Positions 4,912 through 12,451 are shown, numbered from the stretch's first letter. The stretch: 22,847 bases of DNA from Campylobacteraceae bacterium (GCA_027023325.1 JALVVQ010000319.1:1-22847), one strand, 5' to 3'. Numbers and translations are program-made. Notes: generated by a model from the letters alone, not told the origin.

Positions 4912-5994
4912 ATGCACCTCTTCATTTCTCTCACTCACAACTGCCAACTCCGATGCAACTACTGCTATGCCGGAGAGAAAAAACACAGACCTGTCACCCA
5001 AGAGACCATCCGCCACGCTATAGACTTTGTCTTCCAGCTGCCTATGCAGAAGCTGGAGTTTGGGCTCTTTGGGGGTGAGCCGTTGCTGGAGTGGGAGCTG
5101 TTCCAGTATGCGACGGCGTATGTGGAGCAGCGAGCCCAAGAGACAGGCACCAAGCTTATCAAGACGGTGACCACCAATGGTGTGCTGCTAGATAGAGAGA
5201 AGGTGGATTGGCTCAGGGAGCATGCGTATTTTGTGGTGATCTCTATCGATGGCAATGCTCAGATGCATGATACCCATCGTCTCTATGCAGATGGAAGCAG
5301 CTCATTCGAGGAGGTTAAGCGTGCAATCGCCACACTCCAGGAGGTCTATACCGATACGGAGTACTGTGTCATCTCTGTGGTCACACCGCAAAATATCATC
5401 CACCTCCTAGACTCTGTCAAGTATCTGTATGAGGAGCTGCATATTCAGAACATCCATCTCTCGGTAGACTACTTTGCCGACTGGGGAGAGGAGACAGAGG
5501 TATATACGCAGATATACTATGCTATAGGTACCTATGTGGCAGAGCAGTACAGGGCAGGACGAGAGATTCGGATCGATTTTATCGAGGACAAGATCAAAGC
5601 CCAGATTTCAGAGGGCTGTACTGCCTGTAGCTTTGGAGAGCGCAAGCTGGGCATCGCACCCAGTGGCCGCATCTATCCCTGCGAACGCCTCATCGGAGAG
5701 GATGATGGTACGCTCTGTATCGGCAATGTGTATGAGGGATTTGATACCGAAGCAAGAGCGCAAGTCATCCAAACCAGAGGCAATACAGATGAAGAGTGCC
5801 AGGCCTGCCCGGTACAGAGCAGATGTGTCAACCACTGCGGCTGCACCAATCACTACCTCACAGGCAGTATCAACACCACAGGCGGCACGCTCTGCTTTTT
5901 CCAAAAACTCATGATAGCCGTGGCTGATGAGGTAGGCAACAGGCTCTACGCAGAGCAGAATAGGCTTTTTTTGGAGCGGTTTTACTTTCTTTAA
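4912..5994 (+). CDS. Radical SAM/SPASM-domain peptide maturase-like enzyme
   Basis: The 360-residue protein begins with a radical SAM domain. Cys11, Cys15 and Cys18 in HNCQLRCNYCYAG bind the SAM-coordinating 4Fe-4S cluster, FGLFGGEPLLE (about 51-61) is the GGE motif for SAM, and VISIDG follows. The C-terminal SPASM-type region is Cys-rich: GCTACSFGERKLGIAPSGRIYPCE, then CIGNVYEGF, then CQACPVQSRCVNHCGC and a final Cys in TLCFFQ. These are suited to two auxiliary clusters. Enzymes with this layout modify ribosomal peptides or proteins (sactipeptide, cyclophane and anSME-type chemistry). The reaction here is unknown. The gene starts directly at the stop of the lipoprotein-like peptide gene. A decayed second copy of its 3' end lies at 7627-7749. 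Confidence 0.88.
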   Translation: MHLFISLTHNCQLRCNYCYAGEKKHRPVTQETIRHAIDFVFQLPMQKLEFGLFGGEPLLEWELFQYATAYVEQRAQETGTKLIKTVTTNGVLLDREKVDWLREHAYFVVISIDGNAQMHDTHRLYADGSSSFEEVKRAIATLQEVYTDTEYCVISVVTPQNIIHLLDSVKYLYEELHIQNIHLSVDYFADWGEETEVYTQIYYAIGTYVAEQYRAGREIRIDFIEDKIKAQISEGCTACSFGERKLGIAPSGRIYPCERLIGEDDGTLCIGNVYEGFDTEARAQVIQTRGNTDEECQACPVQSRCVNHCGCTNHYLTGSINTTGGTLCFFQKLMIAVADEVGNRLYAEQNRLFLERFYFL

Positions 5995-6042
5995 AAATCT
6001 TTTTACAGCAAATTAATAATCATTTTTCAAAATTATGGTATA

Positions 6043-6078
6043 AATATAATAGTTTTACGATGAATATAATCGTTTTTC
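6043..6078 (+). promoter_or_regulatory. Promoter region of the Fic gene with a 20-base tandem repeat
   Basis: AATATAATAGTTTTAC (6043-6058) and AATATAATCGTTTTTC (6063-6078) match at 14 of 16 bases with a period of 20. Each contains a perfect TATAAT (6045-6050 and 6065-6070). The stretch 5995-6093 is strikingly AT-rich compared with both neighbouring genes. It may be two alternative -10 boxes or paired operator sites. Confidence 0.5.
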
Positions 6079-6093
6079 TATAAAGGAGTGCAC

Positions 6094-7587
6094 ATGTCAG
6101 TCTATAGAGCCGCAGGATATGAAGCCTTAATCAAAAGGTACGACTTGGATGTGATACCCAATTGGCATAGCTCTTTTGTGGCAAGAGAGACCCAAGTACA
6201 CAAGATTGAAAAAGAACGCGGCACAGTGAAAGAGCTTTACCCAGAAAGATACTGGCCCGGAGAAAGCGCAGGTGAGCAGTTGGAATTTGCACTCAAGTAT
6301 GATGGTATCAATCTGGCAATACTTTTCTCTGTATTTGAAGCAATGAGCGAGGAAGAGCTGCTCCGATACCTATACTCCAAACCTACGGGGAAATATGCCC
6401 GTCGCTTATGGTATCTCTATGAGTTTCTGACAAACAAAAAGCTGCCCATAGACGACTTAAAGCAGGGAAATTATATTGACTTACTTGATAGCGAACACTA
6501 CTGCACCCTAGATGCGGGGAAGTCCGTAAAAAGACAACGCATCAGGGATAATCAACTAGGAGATAAGCATTTTTGCCCCACCGTGCGCCGTACAGAAAAA
6601 TTACAAACATTAGATGCGAATGCACTAGAACAACAATGCCAAAAGATCATTTCTCAATACCCTGAATCGCTTTTGAAGCGAGCACTCTCGTACCTCTACA
6701 CCAAAGAGACAAAATCATCATTTGAAATAGAGCATCTTCAGCCAAGCTCTTCACGACTAGAACGCTTCATGGCACTACTGAAAGAGGCAGAAAGAGAGGA
6801 CTTTTGCAGCAAAGAAAAACTCATTCTTCTACAAAACCGTATCGTCGATCCTCGCTTTGCTGATGAAGCGTATCGTACAGGTCAGAACTATGTAGGAGAG
6901 ACTGTTGCGTTGGGGAAGGAGAAAGTACATTTCGTCCCACCCAAGCCAGAAGACCTGCCTAAACTGATGGAGGGACTCATCGCAACACATACACGCATGA
7001 GTGATGGAAGCGTGCATGCCATAGTGCATGCAGCGACCCTTGCTTACGGCTTTGTTTTTCTTCACCCTTTTGAAGATGGAAACGGGCGTATCCATCGGTT
7101 TTTGCTCCACAATGTACTTGCACTGGAAGGCTTTACCCCCAAAGGTATTATGTTTCCTGTCTCTGCAGTGATGCTAAAAAATCCTGATCTGTACGATATG
7201 TCATTGGAGGCTTACTCGTCCAAACTCATGCCTCTGATAGAGTACACTTTGGATGAAGAGGGTCACATGCGTGTAAGTAACGAAACTGCTCACTGGTACA
7301 GATATATCGATATGACGATACAGACAGAAGTACTCTATGATTTTGTACGATGGACGATAGAGAGAGAATTGACTGATGAGCTGAATTTTATTGTCCATTA
7401 CGACCGGGCAAAAAAATCTATCCAAGATATCATCGATATGCCTGATCGTCAGATTGATCTACTTATACGATTTATACTGCAAAACCATGGCAAGCTGTCA
7501 AAGCCAAAGAGAGAGAAATATTTTGATTTTTTAAGTGACAGCGAAACTGATGAGATTGAAAAAGCGGTGTGGCAACCGACAGAGTAG
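6094..7587 (+). CDS. Fic-domain protein (probable AMPylase or related NMP-transferase)
   Basis: The protein is 497 residues from ATG 6094, preceded by AAAGGAG at 6082-6088; a GTG at 6088 is inside the ribosome binding site. The Fic motif HPFEDGNGRIHR at residues 324-335 is complete, with catalytic His324 and the anion-binding Gly-Asn-Gly-Arg. An inhibitory-helix motif lies N-terminal to it (SSFEIEH, residues 208-214), with Glu213 as the expected gate and His where Gly or Asn is usual. That makes it a self-inhibited class II-like Fic protein needing no separate antitoxin. Residues 1-200 are an N-terminal region I do not recognise, and a helical C-terminal part follows the Fic core. The target is unknown. 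It sits between the intact maturase and a decayed copy of its 3' end, and has its own promoter. Confidence 0.85.
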   Translation: MSVYRAAGYEALIKRYDLDVIPNWHSSFVARETQVHKIEKERGTVKELYPERYWPGESAGEQLEFALKYDGINLAILFSVFEAMSEEELLRYLYSKPTGKYARRLWYLYEFLTNKKLPIDDLKQGNYIDLLDSEHYCTLDAGKSVKRQRIRDNQLGDKHFCPTVRRTEKLQTLDANALEQQCQKIISQYPESLLKRALSYLYTKETKSSFEIEHLQPSSSRLERFMALLKEAEREDFCSKEKLILLQNRIVDPRFADEAYRTGQNYVGETVALGKEKVHFVPPKPEDLPKLMEGLIATHTRMSDGSVHAIVHAATLAYGFVFLHPFEDGNGRIHRFLLHNVLALEGFTPKGIMFPVSAVMLKNPDLYDMSLEAYSSKLMPLIEYTLDEEGHMRVSNETAHWYRYIDMTIQTEVLYDFVRWTIERELTDELNFIVHYDRAKKSIQDIIDMPDRQIDLLIRFILQNHGKLSKPKREKYFDFLSDSETDEIEKAVWQPTE

Positions 7588-7626
7588 TATAGCAATTCAT
7601 CTCAACATGCTTGCTCTGAAGTCCAA

Positions 7627-7749
7627 CATCAACACCACAGGTGGCACGCTCTGCTTTTTTCCAAAAGCTTTATGATGGCAGTGGCTGATGAGGTAAGTAA
7701 CAGGCTTTATGCGGAGCAGAATAGGCTCTTTTGGGAGCGATTTTATTAG
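7627..7749 (+). pseudogene. Decayed 3' fragment of a second radical SAM/SPASM maturase gene
   Basis: About 122 bases align with 5868-5990, the end of the intact maturase gene, at roughly 86 percent by eye. Two single-base insertions, an extra T in the T-run at about 7655-7660 and another near 7670, break the frame. Most substitutions fall at codon third positions (GGC/GGT, CTC/CTT, TAC/TAT, GCA/GCG, CGG/CGA), so the copy descends from a gene that was once under selection rather than from a recent slip. The rest of that gene is missing. The Fic gene occupies the space between the two copies. Confidence 0.8.
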
Positions 7750-7796
7750 CACACTAATCAAACACCTTATCTTTTGAGAGGACGAGACAAGTCAAG

Positions 7797-8681
7797 CTAC
7801 TTTTGGAATTTGATTTTCCCCAAAATGACTAAATTACCTACCACGATTAGCATGACTCCAAAAACTTTTAATGCCGACCACTCATAGCTTTCATAAATGG
7901 ATGATAATGTGAGGGCAATAACTGGGAATACAATGGTTGCATATGCTGCTCTATCAGCACCAATGCGACCTAGCAAAGTGAGGTAAGCACCAAAGGCTAC
8001 GATAGAACCAAGAATTGCTAGAATCCCTAGACTGATTAGGTATGTATTGTCAAATGAGAATTGAAAATGATCAGTGGTGAGAAGTGCTATTGCAAAAAGA
8101 AAAACAACGCCGTATGTCATGCCCCAAGCATTTGCCTCAACAACATTGATGTGTTGTCTTTGAAGTTTTTTTGAAGCCATATTTCCTAGGGAAGCTAAAT
8201 AGGTTGCTAGAATTGAAAATAAAACCCCTATGCCTACAGCCGTACCATTTATTAATTCATATAACTCATCTTGGAACAAAGCCAATATTCCAAGAATACC
8301 AACTGCAGCACCTAACAAAACATTTCGATCTGGTTTCTCTTTGAAAAACAGTGCATTATTCACAATGTTCATTGAAATTAAAAATGAAAAAATGATAGCT
8401 TCAACGCCAGTTGTCAGACCGTACTCTGCCGCAAGATAGAACAACAGATAATTGATACCGAACAAAAATAAACCTAAAATAGCAAATAATTTATGGGTCT
8501 GAAAGTCATATATCTTAAAACGCTTAGTAAGAAGTAAGAATAGCTGTAACAATACCATAGCAATCAGAAATCTATAGAGAACAGACTGTATAGCGGGTAC
8601 ATCACCAACCTGATATTTGATAGCTAGCCAAGTGGATCCCCACACGCATACGGTGATCGTATATAAAATTGCATTATACAT
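7797..8681 (-). CDS. EamA/DMT-family transporter
   Basis: The 294-residue membrane protein has about ten hydrophobic segments arranged as two EamA repeats. The first opens with TITVCVWGSTWLAIKYQVGDVPA, the classic W-G-S/T-x-x residues of helix 1 and the following loop. The second repeat begins near AVGIGVLFSILATYLASLGN and closes with SALKVFGVMLIVVGNLVILG. Family members export metabolites, amino acids or drugs; the substrate is unknown. The start ATG at 8679-8681 follows an AGGAGA ribosome binding site (8689-8694 on the complement). Only 25 bases separate it from the cysteine hydrolase gene upstream, so it is the last gene of a three-gene operon led by the nitroreductase. Confidence 0.85.
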   Translation of the reverse strand: MYNAILYTITVCVWGSTWLAIKYQVGDVPAIQSVLYRFLIAMVLLQLFLLLTKRFKIYDFQTHKLFAILGLFLFGINYLLFYLAAEYGLTTGVEAIIFSFLISMNIVNNALFFKEKPDRNVLLGAAVGILGILALFQDELYELINGTAVGIGVLFSILATYLASLGNMASKKLQRQHINVVEANAWGMTYGVVFLFAIALLTTDHFQFSFDNTYLISLGILAILGSIVAFGAYLTLLGRIGADRAAYATIVFPVIALTLSSIYESYEWSALKVFGVMLIVVGNLVILGKIKFQK

Positions 8682-8706
8682 TACTTTGTCTCCTGAGGAT
8701 GATGGA

Positions 8707-9252
8707 TTATGTGTTCTGCATAAGCGTAGCGGTATCGACTACTTGGCAAAATGTACCATCCAGTGCAGCCATATAGGAGGTTTGCACTGCCTCAGCGGCG
8801 ACGGTATTTCCGTCAAACTCCAAATCTTTGGTAGAGCAGGCATCTCTCACAAGGGTAATCATGTAGCCTAGATCCGCACCTGCCCTAACAGTTGTATCGA
8901 TGCACATATGTGTCATGGCACCACAAATAATGAGCTCATTGATCCCCTCTTTTTCCAGCTCTTGACGAAGTGTTGTTTCTCTGAAACTGTTGGGATAATG
9001 TTTTTGTATGACAGCGGTACCATGTGAGATATTTAGTTCGGGGTGTAGATTGATCCCTTTGGTCTCAGGTACAAAAAATGAAGAACTTTCCTCTGCAATA
9101 TGCTGAATGATATAGATGGGATATGCATGTATGTTTGCATACTCTATGAGCTTATTGCTTTGATTGAGCATCTGTTCGGAGTGGTGTAGCGCCATTTTTC
9201 CACCTTTGAAATAGTCATTTTGTATATCAATAGCGATCAGTGCCTTTTTCAC
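8707..9252 (-). CDS. Isochorismatase-like cysteine hydrolase
   Basis: The 181-residue protein has the full cysteine hydrolase set: Asp9 in IAIDIQNDYF, Lys84 in IQKHYPNSF and the nucleophile Cys117 in GAMTHMCIDTTVRAG. These enzymes hydrolyse amides or vinyl ethers (nicotinamidase, isochorismatase, N-carbamoyl hydrolases); the substrate is not determined. Translation starts at GTG 9252, which overlaps the TGA of the nitroreductase gene (GTGA), so expression is coupled. It sits between a nitroreductase and an exporter under a divergent HxlR regulator, which suggests a role in clearing a reactive or toxic small molecule. That role is inference. Confidence 0.88.
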   Translation of the reverse strand: MKKALIAIDIQNDYFKGGKMALHHSEQMLNQSNKLIEYANIHAYPIYIIQHIAEESSSFFVPETKGINLHPELNISHGTAVIQKHYPNSFRETTLRQELEKEGINELIICGAMTHMCIDTTVRAGADLGYMITLVRDACSTKDLEFDGNTVAAEAVQTSYMAALDGTFCQVVDTATLMQNT

Positions 9253-9878
9253 GAGCGATACTCCACCACATCTTCTAGTGGCAGTCTGAGTTGTGGTGAC
9301 TGCGCATCTGCTCTAAAGCCAAACGGCACAAACAATGCTACTTGGTACTGGGTGGTGTCTAGTCCTAGCACTGCCTCAACCTTCTCTTTCTCGAAGCCCT
9401 CTATAGGACAGGAGTCCACACCGATACTGGCAGCCCCGGTCATCATATTGGCAGCAGCGAGATAGCACTGTCTGGCTGTCCAGGCATAGGTCTTTTCATC
9501 GGTACTCAGTGTATCGCTGAGGTGTGTGCTGTAGAGCTTGATGTATGCCTCTATCTTCTCAGGTGGCAAGGGTCGTCTGCCAAAGCGCTTGGCTGGGATA
9601 CCTGAGTCTGGTCTGACAGCATCAATGGCAGCGAGTATTATGACCAGATGAGAACAGCTGGTGATTTGAGGTTGATCCCAGCAGAGGGGGCGTAGTGTGG
9701 CCTTTAGTCTCTCATTGGTAACGACGAGAAATTTCCAAGGCTCCTGCCCAAAAGAGGAGGGTGACTTGCGACCTGTCTCTAGGATAAAGTCTATCTCCTC
9801 CTTACTGAGCTTTTTGTTCTCATCAAGGCGTTTGCAGGCATGTCTAAAGTCCATCGCTTGGTTAAATTCGTTTTGCAT
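9249..9878 (-). CDS. NAD(P)H nitroreductase family flavoprotein (NfsB/YfkO-like)
   Basis: The 209-residue protein begins FRHACKRLDENKKLSKEEIDFILETGRKSPSSFGQEPWKFLVV, the FMN-binding N-terminus of NfsB-like nitroreductases, where R/K and S-P-S-S-x-x-x-Q-P-W hold the flavin. It continues with TARQCYLAAANMMTGAASIGVDSCPIEGF, the dimer and FMN helix with the C-P-I/M-x-G turn. Members reduce nitroaromatics and quinones with NAD(P)H as cytoplasmic dimers. The start ATG 9878 has AAGGA a few bases upstream on its strand. It is the first gene of the minus-strand operon and is transcribed away from the HxlR regulator gene 98 bases away. Confidence 0.9.
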   Translation of the reverse strand: MQNEFNQAMDFRHACKRLDENKKLSKEEIDFILETGRKSPSSFGQEPWKFLVVTNERLKATLRPLCWDQPQITSCSHLVIILAAIDAVRPDSGIPAKRFGRRPLPPEKIEAYIKLYSTHLSDTLSTDEKTYAWTARQCYLAAANMMTGAASIGVDSCPIEGFEKEKVEAVLGLDTTQYQVALFVPFGFRADAQSPQLRLPLEDVVEYRS

Positions 9879-9906
9879 TTACTGTCCTTGTTTATTGGTT
9901 TATGAA

Positions 9907-9936
9907 ACTTTAGCAGTTTATATGCTATGATGTCAA
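9907..9936 (-). promoter_or_regulatory. Candidate nitroreductase operon promoter and HxlR operator region
   Basis: On the minus strand TTGACA (9936-9931) and TAAAGT (9912-9907) are 18 bases apart. An inverted repeat TAGCA-N7-TGCTA (9911-9915 and 9923-9927) lies across the spacer, where a bound regulator would block transcription. The region lies between the divergent nitroreductase and HxlR genes. The repeat is short, so confidence is low. Confidence 0.35.
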
Positions 9937-9976
9937 GAACTATCTAAAAAGTACTATACACACTAAAAGGAATCTA

Positions 9977-10336
9977 ATGGCACTAAAAACAGATAAAAAA
10001 ACCTATCAATGCTCCTTTGAATTTGCCCTAGATATGGTCTCTGGCAAGTGGAAGTCGCTTGTGCTTTACTACCTGAGTGAAGAGACATTGCGCTATGGTG
10101 AAATTCGTAAAAAAATTGACGGTATCACGCAGAAGATGCTTACCCAAACCCTGCGAGAATTGGAAAAAAATGGTCTGGTCAGTCGAAAAGTCTATCCTGT
10201 CGTTCCACCCAAAGTAGAATATACAATCACCCAAAGCGGTGCAGCGTTGATCCCTATTTTTCAACAGTTGCAAACATGGGGAGAAACAGTTGCCAAAGCG
10301 CAGGGTATCGCGATCGTCTGCGATACCGAAGCATAG
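9977..10336 (+). CDS. HxlR-family regulator, probably redox-sensing
   Basis: The 119-residue winged-helix protein has the HxlR signature YQCSFEFALDMVSGKWKSLVLYYL at the N-terminus, then LRYGEIRKKIDGITQKMLTQTLRELEKNGLVSRKVYPVVPPKVEYTIT, the recognition helix and wing. Cys12 occupies the position of the conserved N-terminal Cys used by YodB, HypR and QorR to sense quinones or disulfide stress. HypR of Bacillus controls a nitroreductase, which matches the divergent gene here. That it represses or activates this operon is inference. The start ATG 9977 follows AAAGGA. The SDR-like gene begins 3 bases after its stop, so they are co-transcribed. Confidence 0.88.
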   Translation: MALKTDKKTYQCSFEFALDMVSGKWKSLVLYYLSEETLRYGEIRKKIDGITQKMLTQTLRELEKNGLVSRKVYPVVPPKVEYTITQSGAALIPIFQQLQTWGETVAKAQGIAIVCDTEA

Positions 10337-10339
10337 AGA

Positions 10340-10996
10340 ATGGTTGCTATACTTGGCTGTGGTTGGGTAGGCAAAGCACTGCAGCACCATCTAGAGGCTC
10401 TGGAGTACACGGTACAATGTCTCCCTAAAGCGTTGGATGCCAATAGGGAACAGGGCTGGTACGACTGTGATGTGCTGGTGATTGCTATACCTCACAGAGG
10501 AGAGTACTTGGCGGTACTGAAAGAGACTTTGGACTTGTTGGAGGTAGGGGCACAGGTGATTTTTTTGAGCTCTATCTCCTGTTATGATGGCAAGGAATTG
10601 GTGGTCAAAGGAGAAGCTCTGGTACGCAGACTATGGTTGGATGTAGTGGTACTACGGCTGGGTGGTCTGATGGGAGTGGATCGGATCGCAGGGAAGTATA
10701 CCGCAGGCAAGAGGTTGCCGCATGACAGCATGAGCAACTATGTGCATCGTAAGGATGTGGTTGGGGTGATCGCAGAGGTGATTACACAGGAGGTGAGGGC
10801 TGAGGTGTTGGATGTTGTGGCTCCGGTGCAACATCCCAAGAGTGAGATTTTCACTGCCAATGCTGAGAAGTTTGGGTTTGAGAGGACACGGTTTGACTCA
10901 CTAGAGTGCAGAGGAAAAGTGATCTCTAGCAAGAGATTGGAGGAGCGGCTGAAGTATAGATTCTTTTATCCAGATGTGAATGGTTTTTGGGAATAG
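10340..10996 (+). CDS. NAD(P)-binding Rossmann-fold (SDR/epimerase-like) protein
   Basis: The 218-residue protein starts with the dinucleotide loop VAILGCGWVGKALQHHLEALEYTV. It resembles the YeeZ-like atypical SDRs, in which G-C/L-G-W-V/L-G replaces the usual GxxGxxG spacing. DVLVIAIPHRG and VIFLSSISCYDG are the following strands; the latter corresponds to the S-S-x-x-V-Y region near the active site in extended SDRs. VVLRLGGLMGVDR follows, and YVHRKDVVGVI is the late N-x-x-H-V-x-D-V helix of this family. The substrate is unknown. It starts 3 bases after the HxlR stop, so the regulator and this enzyme share a transcript and perhaps the same inducer. Confidence 0.75.
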   Translation: MVAILGCGWVGKALQHHLEALEYTVQCLPKALDANREQGWYDCDVLVIAIPHRGEYLAVLKETLDLLEVGAQVIFLSSISCYDGKELVVKGEALVRRLWLDVVVLRLGGLMGVDRIAGKYTAGKRLPHDSMSNYVHRKDVVGVIAEVITQEVRAEVLDVVAPVQHPKSEIFTANAEKFGFERTRFDSLECRGKVISSKRLEERLKYRFFYPDVNGFWE

Positions 10997-11019
10997 CCCG
11001 TTCTTTACGCAGTTTTGGA

Positions 11020-11025
11020 TAAAAT
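11020..11025 (+). promoter_or_regulatory. -10 box for pcm
   Basis: TAAAAT at 11020-11025 lies 31 bases before the pcm start, in a 60-base gap that otherwise holds only a weak ribosome binding sequence (AGGGA at 11040-11044). Confidence 0.45.
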
Positions 11026-11056
11026 GCGGCAAATATATCAGGGATAAAGATACACA

Positions 11057-11692
11057 ATGGTAAAAAGTTTTCATCTCAACCGCATGGTTGAAGAGATTGA
11101 CAAAGTATTTCCTCTGGAGCCTTATGTCAAGCAGGCATTTCTAGAGGTTGACAGAGAGCAGTTTGTGACCAATGGGTTTAAGCACCTATCCTACAAGCTG
11201 GATGCCTTGCCTATGCAGGCAGAGCAGTGGATATCCTCTCCGCTGACCGTGGCCAAGATGACACAGCATCTAGAGCTCAAAGGGGTTGACAGTGTCTTGG
11301 AGATTGGGTGTGGGAGCGGCTATCAGGCGGCTATTCTTTCGCATATCGTGAGGCGTGTGTTTACGATTGAGAGGATTGACCCCCTGCTTCGTGAAGCCAG
11401 AGAGCGGTTTCGGACACTGGAGCTGAGCAATGTCTTTACCCGCTATGACGACGGACAGCGAGGCTGGAAAGAGTATGCGCCCTATGAGCGGATTATCTTC
11501 TCTGCCACAGCAGATAAAGTACCTGAAATTCTCTTCGAGCAGTTGGCAGAGGGTGGAATACTGATCGCACCAATCAACCAGGATGGGCTACAGATCATCA
11601 CGCGATACTACAAGCAACACGGTAGAATCACAGCACCTGAAACGATAGAGACCTGCCTCTTCGTACCAGTATTGGATGGCACCAAACGCTAG
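11057..11692 (+). CDS. pcm: Protein-L-isoaspartate O-methyltransferase
   Basis: The 211-residue protein matches Pcm from end to end. An N-terminal helical part leads to VDREQFVTNGFKHLSYKLDALPM and QWISSPLTVAKMTQ, the substrate-binding S-x-P segment. The SAM site VLEIGCGSGYQAAILSHIV is at residues 80-98, followed by VFTIERI, YDDGQRGWKEYAPYERIIFSATADKVP and the GGILIAPINQDG segment. The usual DG-x-x-G-x-P-x-x-A/P-F-D is DGQRGWKEYAPYE here, a normal variant. The enzyme methylates damaged isoaspartyl residues so that they can revert. It is cytoplasmic. It has its own promoter and does not overlap its neighbours. Confidence 0.9.
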   Translation: MVKSFHLNRMVEEIDKVFPLEPYVKQAFLEVDREQFVTNGFKHLSYKLDALPMQAEQWISSPLTVAKMTQHLELKGVDSVLEIGCGSGYQAAILSHIVRRVFTIERIDPLLREARERFRTLELSNVFTRYDDGQRGWKEYAPYERIIFSATADKVPEILFEQLAEGGILIAPINQDGLQIITRYYKQHGRITAPETIETCLFVPVLDGTKR

Positions 11693-11734
11693 CCATCTAT
11701 CATATCGCTGACCCATAAATTTTTATTAATATTA

Positions 11735-11743
11735 TGTTATGAT
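11735..11743 (+). promoter_or_regulatory. Extended -10 promoter of the HTH/coiled-coil gene and chaA
   Basis: TGTTATGAT at 11735-11743 fits TGn-TATAAT with one mismatch, 36 bases before the chosen start ATG 11780. Confidence 0.45.
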
Positions 11744-11779
11744 TGACAGACTTGTACATCAATGAGAGGAAATGACTCT

Positions 11780-12448
11780 ATGGGAAATTTGATAAAACCG
11801 GCAGACTATGCTGCCAAAGTAGGTATCTCCAGACAGGCAGTCTATGCCAAGATCAAAAAAGGTATCCTTACTTCACGCAATATCGGAGGCAAGATCTTCA
11901 TCGTCCTTGATGACAAAAGTGCCCCTGCAAGCAATGACAGCAATCATATATCAGGCAAAACTTCTAGCAAAGCTGGCACCACACAACATGGCATCAATGA
12001 GGCACAGCAGGAGAAGCTACTCTTGGCCAAGGATGAGACGATTACAATCCTGCGGGAGACGATCACCGACCTCAAAGAGACCAACAAAATGATCACCTCC
12101 ACACTCAGAGGCGAAGTGGAGCTACTTAAAGAGGCTTTTGGAGAGATGAAGATGCTCTATGGTCTCCAGCTGGAACACAAAGCACACAACGAAGAAGTAG
12201 ACACAACCATAGAGGTTGACAAGGTTGACACGGTGGAGGAGCAGGAAGAACAACAAGAGCAGGAAGAGTGGCTGGAGCTGAGTGATTTTTATGCACTGCA
12301 CAATATTAAGAAGAAGAAAAAACAAAAAAAGATCAAAGAGAAGCTCAAAAAAAGACTAAAAAAGGGAGATTCTCGCGTAGATAGATTTAACGGAGAGATT
12401 CTCTTCTTGGCTGGTGCAGACTTCGCTGATATTCTGACCAAGGTGTAA
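11780..12448 (+). CDS. HTH and coiled-coil protein with charged C-terminal tail (DUF3972-like)
   Basis: The protein is 222 residues from ATG 11780, chosen because AGAGGA at 11765-11770 is 9 bases upstream; the in-frame ATG 11762 precedes that site. Residues 1-45 (IKPADYAAKVGISRQAVYAKIKKGIL...) look like a MerR/excisionase-type helix-turn-helix with a short wing. About 75-130 is a heptad-rich coiled coil. Residues 140-166 are acidic and Gln/Glu-rich, and 177-195 are Lys-rich. It resembles the epsilonproteobacterial DUF3972 type, but that is a recollection of layout, not an alignment. It could be a DNA-binding structural protein. The antiporter gene starts 3 bases after its stop, so the two are one operon. 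Confidence 0.65.
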   Translation: MGNLIKPADYAAKVGISRQAVYAKIKKGILTSRNIGGKIFIVLDDKSAPASNDSNHISGKTSSKAGTTQHGINEAQQEKLLLAKDETITILRETITDLKETNKMITSTLRGEVELLKEAFGEMKMLYGLQLEHKAHNEEVDTTIEVDKVDTVEEQEEQQEQEEWLELSDFYALHNIKKKKKQKKIKEKLKKRLKKGDSRVDRFNGEILFLAGADFADILTKV

Positions 12449-12451
12449 GCA

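Noticed and set aside
4606..5139. Minus-strand open frame of 177 codons opposite the lipoprotein-like and radical SAM genes
   Set aside because: The plus-strand genes have clear motifs and a good ribosome binding site; the antisense product is low-complexity and unlike any protein.
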